DNA of 64,000 nucleotides from NCBI GenBank assembly GCA_050084515.1, contig CM114272.1:4464001-4528000 (forward strand), in the 5' to 3' direction. This DNA is from Blasia pusilla. Its lineage: Eukaryota; Marchantiophyta; Marchantiopsida; Blasiales. A program made the position numbers and the translations under genes. The notes under the pieces are model-generated. The model was not told the origin of the DNA. It did not search any database and was given only the letters and a program-made list of their open reading frames with translations. Below, in pieces: positions 33,822 to 43,379 of the stretch. The first letter of the stretch is position 1. Every line of letters begins with the position of its first letter.

Positions 33822-36800
33822 TCAAAAAGACCATTTTCTTGTCATTTTTTTCTTCTCCTCAGCCCATGCCAAAATCTCCTCAGTTGTAACCCTTTTTGGT
33901 GGGGGTCTTTTTTCCCCTCTACCATTAAAATGGATGCCATACTTTTTTCCTCTCCAAGGATGAGATATTATACCTAGTGTAGGGTAGTCATTGATAGTCC
34001 AAAGAATCATTGACTTAAAGGTAAAGTCCAACTGTCCATGGAGCTCTCGAACATCATGGAGCACCACACCTTGCCATAACTCCTCAAATTCCTCAACTAG
34101 TGGGGCAAGATAGGTGTTGATATTCTCTCCATATACACTTTCCTTCCTTAAGGAAAGGAGTGTGTAATGTACAACTTAAGGAAAAAGATACCATTTCTAT
34201 TGAAAATTATTAAGTTCGTTCCCAAGAGACCACTGTTTCGTGAGTAAAGAGAGGCTTTATCACAAATAACAAGACTAACTTCTATCTTCACTTAAAACGC
34301 TTCACCACCTTTAATAACTCTTACTTCACGAAGGTAAAGAATGATTAGATGGTCTTCTTTCCTCATAGAAAAGACTCTTCTCAAGTGTAGAGAAAGACTC
34401 TTATGAATCTGCAATAACAAAGTTCCACGAAGACCTCAAAGAGACCCCAAGAATGGCGGCTCACCCTACTTTCAAAACTAAATCTATCATGGTAGGTTAC
34501 TCACTATCTAACACCTTTCCTACACTTTTTCCTGATTATCTTCTAGAATTCCGAAACTACAAGACTCAACTCTCATCTCTGTTGCATCCCAATAACATCC
34601 ACATTCAGTTCCGCACCTCAAAAAGAATGAGAGAAGACTCTTATCCTACATCAAAGAGTGGAAAAATCTCGGAAGTAGTACAAGCTTCAGAAAGTTAAAG
34701 ACTCTTCAGCTTGGATCATCCCCCAACAAAACTCCTTGCACCCTCATTAAGACTGTTGATAAACTCAAGATACAGGGAACAATATTGAGGAGTTCAAGAT
34801 ACAAGGGAAAACTATGATCCCTTCTTTTACTAATTTCTCTTTAAATAGTATTTTACAATCCCTCATTGATTTTCCTATTCTAATCTAGAATTATAGCTAC
34901 TAATCCGAACCTCCTCGGTTCAAATTCTCCAACCCTCCACCTTCCTAAGTCGGTTGGTTGCCCTGGCGTTTTCTTTTAGCTCCCTTTTAAACTACTGTAA
35001 CCGCCGCGACTCTCCCTTTTTGGCTTCCGTAACAGTCGTGATAGTTCAATCTTCACGCTCTTTGCAATTCATTGCAAAGACTCTTCCTAGTCTTTGTAGT
35101 CTTTCTCTTTCCTATCCTATCTTCGCGCAAAGACTCTTATCTTTCTGTCGCCGCGAAGAGTCTTTATATTCTTTCCTTCAGCTTTCTTCCAAGCATTCTC
35201 TATCTTTCTATTCCTCTTCTTAATAGAAGTGTCCACTTTTGTGAAGACTCTTTGACCTCTTCCGCTCCTTCCTCTTCCTTCTTTGAGTTCTTAGTCTTTG
35301 CTCTAGAGTCTTCGTCCTTCTTTTCTAGTCTTTGTACAAAGACTATCTCACCTCTTCTTTAGTCTTTGTTGATAGTCCTTTACACTAATATTTCTTTGGT
35401 CTTCCTTGTGAAGCACCCATGCTTCCTCTTCTAACTTCTTTTCCCATCTTCATACACATCTCACTCTTCCAAGACAGTCTTAATCTTCTAACATTTCTTG
35501 TCTTCTCATCAGAGTTATGTGAATTACTCCTCCCACACAATTTAAGGAAAGTAAGACCCTTTACTTCCACTAGTGAGTCTTTAGTCTTCACTTAAAAAAG
35601 ACTTTACTATAATTCAGTAAAAAAACATCAAAATTTCAAATTTCTTATAAGAGTGAGTTATCATAGAGTGCAAGCATAAGAAATAAAATGTTTTTGCAAC
35701 TATGGAGGCAAGTTATAATTTACTAGTAATATTCGCTATGTTGACCAAGAACAGGATTTATTTGAAAATGGGTTGCCACCATCAAGAGCTAACCAAAATC
35801 TGCATTCTCTTTTCTTTGCCAAACTCAAGGTAAGTTTGATCTATATGAGCCCATGCTTTGCTATCATATGCATGTCTAACCATCCCATCTTGGCTCTTGT
35901 TAGATGTTTCCCACACCAACAATTCAAAGAAGGTAGGACATCTAAACATTTGTCGCATCCTTGGGATGATGGGAAAGTGTCAAAGAACCTTATATGGTAC
36001 TAATGACTTCCCAATTTGCTTGAGCTGTGACTTCTCACACTTGGAGCAAGAATTTAAATCTTTCAGATCTCCACAAAACAACACACATCCTATGGGACAT
36101 GCATGGTATGAATTGTAACTCAAACCAAGATAAGCTTCTTGGCTGCGTAATAACTATGCGTAACATTGTTTTCTATTGGAAGGACCAATTTACCAAGAAG
36201 CTTCAAAAACTCATCAACAACACTTTTTGGAAAATTATGGGTAGAAGAAACGTTGAAAAGCAACATCACAAACGCTAAAATGGATGTCCTTTCCCCTAGA
36301 AAAAGTGGCTTCCATGCTTGAGCAAGCTCAGGAAATTGGTCCTCATAAATTCCAATGTAAAAATTTTCAATTGGATATATCCATTGGATCATCCTCACTA
36401 TCACTTTGGTTTTCTTCAAACCCAACTTCAGGATCTTCATCATCATGGAGGTAGTTGTATTGTGTAAACATATCATTTAACATTTTTTGAACATCAATAT
36501 CACCACCCAGATTCAATCCCTTGGTTGTGTCATCTAGAAGATTAGGGTCCACATGAAGATGGGCTTTATGTATAATTTTCTTTGTTTGGTTCTTGAAGGA
36601 CTCATGTTCTTGAGCTTCCCACTCCTCATCAGTAGAGTCCCACTCATGTCTACTCTTTGGGATGCGGAAAAGATGAAAATAGTCAAACTTTTTCAGATGC
36701 TCTTCTACCCTGTGAATAGATAGATAAGTTCCCTATTTGCATTGATTGCAAGGGCATCTCACATTCTTAATTCCCAAACACGGGCCATAACTTGCTCTCT

Positions 36801-36840
36801 TTGCCATAATTTGAAATCATATGCTAATACTTGTTGTGGA
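33822..36840 (-). pseudogene. Tnp2-type CACTA transposase, split by a solo LTR
   Basis: Near 36800 MAKRASYGPCLGIKNVRCPC then NQCK resembles the transposase-associated Zn-binding N-terminus. 36120-36476 has GERTSILAFVMLLFNVSSTH and SYYAAKKLILV. 35690-36118 (minus) reads YHACPIGCVLFCGDLKDLNS, VPYKVL-HFPIIPRMRQMFRC and QDGMVRHAYDSKAWAHIDQT, signature stretches of Tnp2. After the solo LTR, MILWTINDYPTLGIISHPWR (33822-34067) continues the Tnp2 domain. In-frame stops and the LTR insertion make it non-functional. Tnp2 is a DDE-type cut-and-paste transposase. Confidence 0.8.
34163..35665 (-). repeat. Solo Gypsy LTR (family 1) with GAGTG target duplication
   Basis: 1503 bp, minus orientation. Element-sense start TATGATAACTCACTC (other copies TGTGATAACCC), end TTGTACATTACA. 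Flanks GAGTG at 34158-34162 and GAGTG at 35666-35670 give a 5-bp target-site duplication, as expected for Gypsy integration. No internal region, so it arose by LTR-LTR recombination. It sits inside the Tnp2 coding sequence. Confidence 0.85.
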
Positions 36841-37689
36841 TGACCAAAAGAGAGTTAAACTTGGGAGGTCATCGGTGGTTTCATGGTAGTTCTACCAAGC
36901 AATAAAGTAGAAAGAACATCCACACAAAAGACTCCAATCAGACACATGTATATCCCCAACTTAAAACTTGGAGTGCCTTTCAAACTTCCTAATGAAAAAG
37001 ACATATTTTAGCCTTTTCAGCTTTGACAAAACACAAGGAATCGAATGTACAACAAAACTACCATACTCATTTATAGACCCATGAGTTCAGATCCCTTGCC
37101 TCGACACCTCAAATCCATTACAAACACAATTTTGTTAAGTTTGAGTAATAATCTTTCCCTTCTGCTCAATATCACCTCAACTCATCAGTTAAACTATTGC
37201 AATAGCTTCCTCTAGCCTAGGTGGATTTAACATACTTGTGAATGTAATATTTGACATTGTGTGTTGAGTTGTATAGTGAGCACAAACGATATAAATCTTC
37301 TTCTTATTGATATACATTCCAACTAAACATATAGCTCCATCTCCAAATATTCATCGATTTGTACAAGAACAACCGCATATTTTACAAGATATGTATATCT
37401 ATCAGCTTCCAGTGTAGTCATAGATAGTCTTATATCTTTAATGATAATTGTGTTAATAAGTTTGGCGGTTTATTGTGGATTGTGGATATAGTACTATAAA
37501 AGAAGTCTTGTGTTCAATACTCACAATCAGGGATGGAACTTCTAGGGTGGAACATGATTATCGCAGTTCAATAGATTCTAGTTCTTTTTTGGGATGTACT
37601 CTCAGTCTAAAAGTGCACGTATACTTAGAATAAATCAAAAGTGCTCAATGCACCTTTCCAAAATGTCAAAAAGATATATACTCTATCTG
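36841..37689. other. AT-rich spacer
   Basis: No domain or repeat recognised; probably the 5' flank of the CACTA transposase remnant. Confidence 0.4.
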
Positions 37690-37810
37690 GTGTTTGCATG
37701 AGAATATTAGAATCCATGGTGGTTTGATGATACCGATGTCCATTACCAATCCCTATTCACCCATAAACACACATGTAGGCATTGGTTCCATGGCCTCCGA
37801 TTGGATATGC

Positions 37811-38377
37811 CTAACATACTTTTTTGTCCCAAACTCCACTATCTTTACACATTGCTCTACAACATGGATATGGTGAGCCATCCACCAGCTTTCCTCTCTC
37901 TCTAGAAAGGCATATTTCTTCACCTAGTGATATAGGAAATTTGATGTGGCAACACTCAAGTTCAAATTGCGTACAATCACATGAGTGAGTAATCACATAG
38001 CGAATTTGGGCTAAAGCACTTTGCATATTTGGACTTGAGATACCTCTCTTTCTACCCTGAGCATCATGGAAAATATGCATGGTGCACTTGTTCACAATCC
38101 CAACCACACTCAACCATAATAGGCCTGTCTCCATGGTACCCATGCCCATCTACCAATCATCCCAACAGAAATATAGGTGCTTCTCTATTGGATAATAACA
38201 CCATACAAGATGCACCCATGGTATGACATTATCCCTCCACACAGAATCTTGATGGAAAATTGTACATGCCAAGTCTGGATCAAGGGATTGAATCAAAGAA
38301 AACAAGGATGGATCGAAGACATTAAGTGGAATGTTGAGAGGTAACCACTTTTGCCAAGAGGAACTACTCATGATCAC
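37811..38377 (-). pseudogene. Unknown repeated protein family X, copy 1
   Basis: One minus-strand frame with a single TAG (38150-38152): upstream part IPLNVFDPSLFSLIQSLDPD and ends YFCWDDW; then MGMGTMETGLLWLSVVGIVN, CTMHIFHDAQGRKRG, and a Cys-rich end (SPYPCCRAMCKDSGVW). The stretch METGLLWLSVVGIVNKCTMH aligns in order with FSLLAWLMVSVVRQVILHVC of the copy at 59493-59750, including xHDA(Q/N)G. I do not recognise the family. Both copies lie next to Gypsy LTR pieces, so a transposon origin is likely. Confidence 0.45.
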
Positions 38378-38564
38378 TCAAGAAACTCTCCCAATAGAAC
38401 TCAGTAATATGGTGGGCCTAGATGCAATAAGTCTCCTTGTCACACACCACATAAGGAGCGCCCAAAGTCAAATCAACAATGATTTCTTACCTATAGATAA
38501 TGGTGGAGGGAATGAGTCCAGGTGACATATCCTTTTCTTGTTTCTTGGTCTAGCTATGGATACA

Positions 38565-39204
38565 TGTGATAACCCACTCTTATGAGAATTTTGAAATTTT
38601 GATGTTTTTGTACTGAATTGTAGTAAAGTCTTTATGAAGTGAAGACTAAACACTCACTACTGGAAGTAAAGAGTCTTCCTTTACTGCAATTGTGTGGGAG
38701 GAGCAATGGACAAAGCTTTGATGAAAAGACAAGAAATGGTAGAAGATTAAGGTCATTTCTCCTTGGGGTGGTCGTGATTTCCATGACCGCTTGATGAGCC
38801 GCTTGGAGACAAAGAGTCTTTACGAGAAGCGTGGAACGTGAAACGCCGAACTCTTCAATCCGTAGTCACTACTCGCACCAAAGAATGACCTAACCAGGGT
38901 CTTCCAATGAGCACATAATAGCAAGATGGAAGCATTAGGATTAGTAGTTAGAAATTAGACTAGGAAGACCAATCGAACTCTAAAGACTGAAGAGAAAGTA
39001 GTCCAAGAAGGATCAATCCCCAACATGGTCGGGATCTTGACTTGAGCGTCTAGGGTCGAGAGTGAGTTTTGTTGGGGATGATCCTGAAGAGTCAAACCGA
39101 AGAAGAGTCTCTTTTCATTCTTTCTAAGGTATGGAATTGAAAGTGGATCTTATTGGGCTACAATAAAGATAAGAGTTGAGTCTTGTAGTTTCTCCGAAGA
39201 TATC
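38565..39204 (+). repeat. Family-1 LTR, 3'-truncated
   Basis: Begins TGTGATAACCCACTCTTATG, the inverse of the solo LTR end at 35665. Follows it through GGAGGAGCAATGGAC, GTTGGGGATGATCC (about 39072) and GAGTTGAGTCTTGTAGTTTC, then breaks at about 39205 into a family-2 LTR. Confidence 0.75.
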
Positions 39205-39790
39205 CTAGTGGAAAGATACCCACAATTTTGTACTCTTGAAGAATAATGTTAATTCATTATGATTTTTATTATGATTATTTATTTGAGAAGAATGGGAACC
39301 TTCTTAATGGTGTGTCCTCAATCTCCACCTCTACCTCTAACGAAGCATAACGAAGAAAGGAAGAAAAGTGCTCCTAAGTCTTCCACTTGCGACGATCACG
39401 GCTAAGCAACTGAAATAAGAACGAAGCATGGATGATCCATGAAGTCCTAGATGCTTTAGGAAAGGGACTTCTTTGTATCAAATTTTTAGGATAGTTTTGT
39501 ATTATCTTCCATCTAGGTAGTTAGAAATAGTTAGCTTCATCAAGAACGTTTGAATCTTTGGATCACTTCCACTCCAGCGAATATTTAAGAAGCAAGCGCG
39601 AAGTCATAATCATCCGTGGGTGGCGTTTCCTTGGGGGGTTATCCATTGAGCCGCTGGAGACCTGGTTGCGTGGAATGAAACGTCGCCTCTTTATATTGGG
39701 GGTCTTTGAGCACATAATAGCCAAGTCCAAAAATTTTGCAAGACTAAGTAGTCCTTAGCACCCCCCAACATGGTCGGGATTGGTGACGTC
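39205..39790 (+). repeat. Family-2 LTR piece and LTR mosaic
   Basis: GATACCCACAATTTTGTACT from 39208 matches the start of the LTR at 57503-58702. CATCAAGAACGTTTGAATCT and GATCACTTCCACTCCAGCGA match its later part up to about 39610. From about 39620 the sequence instead parallels 38770-39060 (GAGCACATAATAG, CCCCAACATGGTCGGGAT), so it is a patchwork of two LTR families. Confidence 0.65.
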
Positions 39791-39829
39791 CTAGGGGTGG
39801 CTGATTGCAGATACTTTCGAGTCATTCCT

Positions 39830-40305
39830 AGTGCCCGGTTCTGTCATAATGTTAATTCCGCTTCTTGAGTCGATGGGAACCTTCTTAATGGTGTGTCCCT
39901 CAATCTCCACCTCTACCTCTCTGGTGTCTTCCTCCATGGTAGATGAGACTTCTTGGGTTTTTTACGGCTTATCTTCCATTACTGCAAAATTTTGCCGTAC
40001 ACCGGGTTATCCATTAATAATTGCAGCACGGTTATATTGGCCAGGGTTGACGCCAAGTCCCTGAGTAAGTCGTAGGCTTCTAAGACCACTGGTGACGTCG
40101 CGATGGCTTGCACTTCCAGAGTCATTCGGGTTCTCGTCTGCTCTGGGGTCTTCCTCCCTTCTGGTCCTTGGTCCGGACGCAATTGAGCCCGAACCTGGTC
40201 CTTGATATCCTGATGGAAGTACTTAGGGTGAATTTGATCGAAGGCCGGGTCAACATCGCCTTTTAGGATGGCCTTCCCGGCGTGGAAGGCGTCGACACCT
40301 TTCAT
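39830..40305 (-). pseudogene. Gypsy protease region (active-site Gly lost)
   Basis: MKGVDAFHAGKAILKGDVDP to LLRDLASTLANITVLQLLMD then NPVYGKIL is the linker common before Gypsy proteases (x-NPVYRxxL). After a stop the region reads VEIEGHTIKKVPIDSRSGIN (39852-39915), where the retropepsin D-S/T-G has become D-S-R (AGA for GGA). The protease would be inactive even without the stop. Confidence 0.65.
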
Positions 40306-40315
40306 CTTGGGGTCC

Positions 40316-40807
40316 TTAGCTTTGCGCGAAGATGAAGCACCTTTCCTTGCCTTGGGGATCCCCGCGGTCTGACTCTTGGACCTCGTGGTGACAGCCAGAA
40401 CGGTTTCTTGGAACTTCTTGGGCCGATGATTCTTCGGCGGCCGCTCTGTTCGAGTATTCCTCCCTAATAGTGACTTGCCTTGGCCTGGGGGACCCTAACT
40501 CTTCCACTCGGACGAGTTGCATATTTACGTCATTCTTGGACTCTGGTTGGGCTGCTGGGGTGTTGACATATTTTACCAACAACCGCGGAACCTTGGGCTC
40601 CGGGCATTCCACTGCAGTGTGCCCACCTTTCTTGCAATTTCCGCACAAGGGATTGAGTCCTACTGGCCGCTTTGGGTTTGGGCAATTATTAGCCCAATGG
40701 TCAGCCGCACCGCAATTATAACAACAATTCCTTTTTATGGGTGGCGTGAAGGCCGCCGTGCCCATAATCTGTCTCAGGGGTCTCTGTTCCCCGTATTCCG
40801 GAGGCAC
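40316..40807 (-). pseudogene. Gypsy nucleocapsid with two CCHC knuckles
   Basis: CCYNCGAADHWANNCPNPKR and LCGNCKKGGHTAVECPEPKV are two complete CCHC zinc knuckles, used by Gag to bind genomic RNA. The downstream basic/acidic tail runs to a stop at 40316. It is separated by frame breaks from the capsid part upstream. Confidence 0.8.
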
Positions 40808-41326
40808 ATATCAGGTGATCCAACTTCGTTCGGGATTTGGTGGTGGCACATCTTGGATTGCATAGCACCCTTCCCACTATTCGGGTTCATACCACCCTTC
40901 TTCTTTAGTGGGATCTTCTTGGACCCAACGTACATCCCTCTGAGTGTGGCATTCTTGGGCAGTATGCCCTTGGGTTCCGCAGGTACTGCACCAGATGTTG
41001 GGCCTCATCAAACCTGGTCGTCTTCTGGGATCCTTCTGGGCCCCAGATGTACCTTCAATTCTGCCATTTGCTTACTTAACTCTTCCATGGCCGACTTTCC
41101 GGCCTTCCTTGCTATCCCCTTCTGGACTTTCCGACCGCTGGGGAAGGTGCTTTATGGGTCGGGTTTTCCTTTGGTGCTTGGGAGAGTGGTGGCGCGTGCT
41201 TTTTCTTTTCCATTTAGATTTTAAATCTTTTTCAGAGTCCGAGGACTCCGAAGTATCCCCCATAGAGGATTCCGTGTCTATGGAAGACGCTTCGTCCTCC
41301 GACGAAGCACTAGTTTGGGACGAACC

Positions 41327-41863
41327 TCATCGTTGGTGACGCCGTCTTCGTGTTTTACGGGACTTCTCTGAGGCTTCGTATGCTTCTGCGGAGGCTATGA
41401 TTGCTTCCAGGGAATCTCGTTGGCCTTGCCGGCAGTACCGGTCCATTTCTTTGGACAGTCCTGACACGAACCAATCTACCAATTGCAAGGTAGTAGTGTG
41501 TTCTAGTTTGTTCACCAGGCTTTGAAACCTTTGTGTGTATTCCCGGAGAGTTTCCTTCTTTTTTTGTTTAAGGTCACGAAGCTTCGTAAGAAGCATGTCC
41601 TCGAACCCCAGGTCGCAGAACTCATGTAGGAAGGACTCCAATACCCTTTTCCATGTTTCCGTGACGTCCGCTCCGAGACCCTCATACCATTGGCTTGCTC
41701 GCTTCTTGAGCAGGCCAGGAAAGACTCGCAACAAATCCTCCTCTGAGCCTTCCCCATTTGTCTTGGCTACATGGGTAAATTCAAGCACAAAGTTTTCCAC
41801 ATCATCTCGCCGTCCCCCAGCAAAGGTGGGGTACCTTAGCAGCGTCTTCCTAGTATTGGCCAT
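41327..41863 (-). pseudogene. Gypsy Gag capsid domain (retrotransposon gag)
   Basis: 178-residue frame from ATG 41863: MANTRKTLLRYPTFAGGRRD, then FVLEFTHVAKTN, LKKRASQWYEGLGADVTETW (the conserved A-x-x-W-Y/F block), FLHEFCDLGFEDMLLTKLRD, YTQRFQSLVNKLEH and LVDWFVSGLSKEMDRYCR. All blocks of the retrotransposon gag family are present. Pro/Ser-rich sequence upstream in the same frame (to about 41990) may also belong to Gag. Confidence 0.85.
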
Positions 41864-42605
41864 GGGGAATGGTGTGCTGCTGGGTCTCGGGCTTGAGGCT
41901 CGAGAGGGAGGAGGTAGCGGCTCCGCTCTAGTTGATTTGGTCGGCTCCGCGTCCCTTGACTCCCCAAAGGGGTCCCAGGTTGACTCTTCGTCCGACTACG
42001 AACTGGCAGGGGACGTAGTGGAGAGTTTGTTCCTGTCTCTCTTCATGCTCTTGGGCTTCGTGCAAAGACGAAGATTGGGAGACAGCCCGGAGGTCTCCAA
42101 GCCGGGTGATCTTCTTGTTGCTTACTGCATCGATCGGCTCGCTGATCTTGCGAAGAGGGCCAGGAGCCTTCCACGAGCCCCTTCTAGGATTCGGGAGCTT
42201 GCTTCCGCACCCACGGTTGCAAGAAGGTAGGGGTCCATGGAGGGAAATTAAATGTTTCTACTTCCTAAGCCTACAGGAGTGTGCCAGGTGCTCTTAATCT
42301 TCCTGCCAGGTTTTCCTCCCATAAACAGAAGTATCGGGTCATCACCAAGTACAACTGACATTCATGGGCGGAGCACCGTTCAGCGACTCGTTTATTGACA
42401 AGACTAATTAATTGTTCTATCTTTTCTAGCACCAATGCAGCAAATCTGTTGTTATCTTTTGTCATCCATTGTTTGAGGGGGATAGCTAGAGATATGAGAT
42501 GGTCTTCAGTAAGAACTAGCTAGTTGGGTCTTCCCAGAGACGAGGCTTCTTTCCCCGCTCCCGGATTCCCCATGTATCTCTCTCCCTTTTCAGCAAAGAA
42601 TATGA

Positions 42606-42623
42606 TCCTCGGCAGCGGCGCCA
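42606..42623 (-). other. Gypsy primer-binding site
   Basis: TGGCGCCGCTGCCGAGGA on the minus strand, 17 nt inside the LTR end. TGGCGCC-x-TTGCCG-type sites are typical of plant Gypsy elements primed by tRNA-Asp. Confidence 0.75.
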
Positions 42624-42640
42624 AAAAGTTTCTTGCTATA

Positions 42641-43201
42641 TGTAATAAATAAGAGTGTCTATTTTATAGTCGTTTTAATAAGTTCGATCCCCAAGAGGAT
42701 CATTGTTTGATGAAAAGAGAGTTCGGAATTACAATTCTATTGTAATAGTTGTATTTAAATGTGTGTGAGTTATATTCAATGTCTTATCAATATCTTCTGA
42801 TCTTTCTTAGTATCAAAGGATCTTTTCTCGATTCTCTCTAGTGGAATTGACAGCATGTTCAGGTAGATTTTCTTCTCGACATCAAGAAACCTCACAGAGA
42901 TCTCAACACGAAAGCTGGCTTCTCCTACTTTCGAAACTCAATCCGTCTCGGCAGGCTACTCTCTGTCAAACAGATTTCCTACAACTCATGTTGATTATTT
43001 CATTGATGAGAAAGGTTCTTTGATTCACTCTTCTTCTCTCAGACTCCAAAAGAATACTCAGACATAGGCATCGCACATCAGAATGAATGAATGATTGCTT
43101 TACTACTCCATCAAGAACGAGAAAGCTTCAAAGTGTATACAAGCTCGAGAGGGTACTACTCTCTTGCTCGGACCATTCCTACAGCATAATGACTTCGTCT
43201 C
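42641..43201 (-). repeat. Partial 5' LTR of element E (family 2)
   Basis: Inverse match of the last about 560 bp of the LTR at 57503-58702 (AACTTATTAAAACGACTATA, the rule GAGATCTCTGTGAGG, and CGGACCATTCCTA-AGCATAATGACTTCG). Plus-strand edge TGTAATAAAT is the expected LTR terminus. At 43202 it is fused directly to plus-strand pol of element F. Confidence 0.8.
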
Positions 43202-43324
43202 CCACCGAACTCATGAAGTATAAAAGATTACTGTTTGAGTATTTGGATGTGTTTGCATATTCCATGGATGAAATGACAGGCATTCCAACACGTTATGGTG
43301 AACACAGAATTGACCTAAAAGAAG
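43202..43324 (+). pseudogene. Gypsy pol segment just before RT (5' piece of element F)
   Basis: Reads TELMKYKRLLFEYLDVFAYS and MDEMTGIPTRYGEHRIDLKE, the usual sequence before the Gypsy RT domain. It continues at 52690 as GAVPVRMRQYRLNPKYSLLV once the 9.36-kb CACTA element and one AAG copy are taken out. Starts at a rearrangement junction with the inverted LTR. Confidence 0.8.
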
Positions 43325-43356
43325 CACTAGAAGAAATCCCTGGTTTTATGACTAGG
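43325..43356 (+). repeat. Left TIR of the MED19-carrying CACTA element
   Basis: CACTAGAAGAAATCCC... to GACTAGG; followed at 43360-43379 by a perfect 20-bp palindrome TATGACTCATATGAGTCATA. Confidence 0.9.
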
Positions 43357-43379
43357 TTATATGACTCATATGAGTCATA

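Larger units (their letters stand above)
31750..36840 (-). mobile_element. CACTA-type (En/Spm, Tnp2) transposon remnant
   Basis: Minus-strand coding remains of a CACTA transposase, in order: N-terminal transposase-associated domain (about 36840-36590), Tnp2 catalytic region (36480-33820, split by a solo LTR), then the DUF4218-like (33490-32846) and DUF4216-like (32717-32439) segments and a Pro/Gln-rich tail (32043-31750). This is the standard layout of plant CACTA TNP2 proteins. CACTA termini were not identified. Confidence 0.8.
39791..43201 (-). mobile_element. Gypsy-type retrotransposon, 5' half (element E)
   Basis: Minus strand: partial 5' LTR (42641-43201), primer-binding site (42606-42623), Gag capsid domain (41327-41863), double zinc-knuckle nucleocapsid (40316-40807), linker (39979-40305) and protease remnant (about 39830-39975). 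It ends in the LTR mosaic at about 39790; RT and integrase are missing. Its LTR is the same family as that of element F (57503-58702). Confidence 0.8.

Noticed and set aside
35072-35362. Ser/Leu/Phe-rich plus-strand frames as membrane proteins
   Set aside because: They lie wholly within the solo LTR and are CT-rich chance frames.
40517-41339. Long plus-strand frames over 40.5-42.2 kb (up to 235 codons)
   Set aside because: They are the antisense of the Gypsy gag/nucleocapsid on the minus strand.
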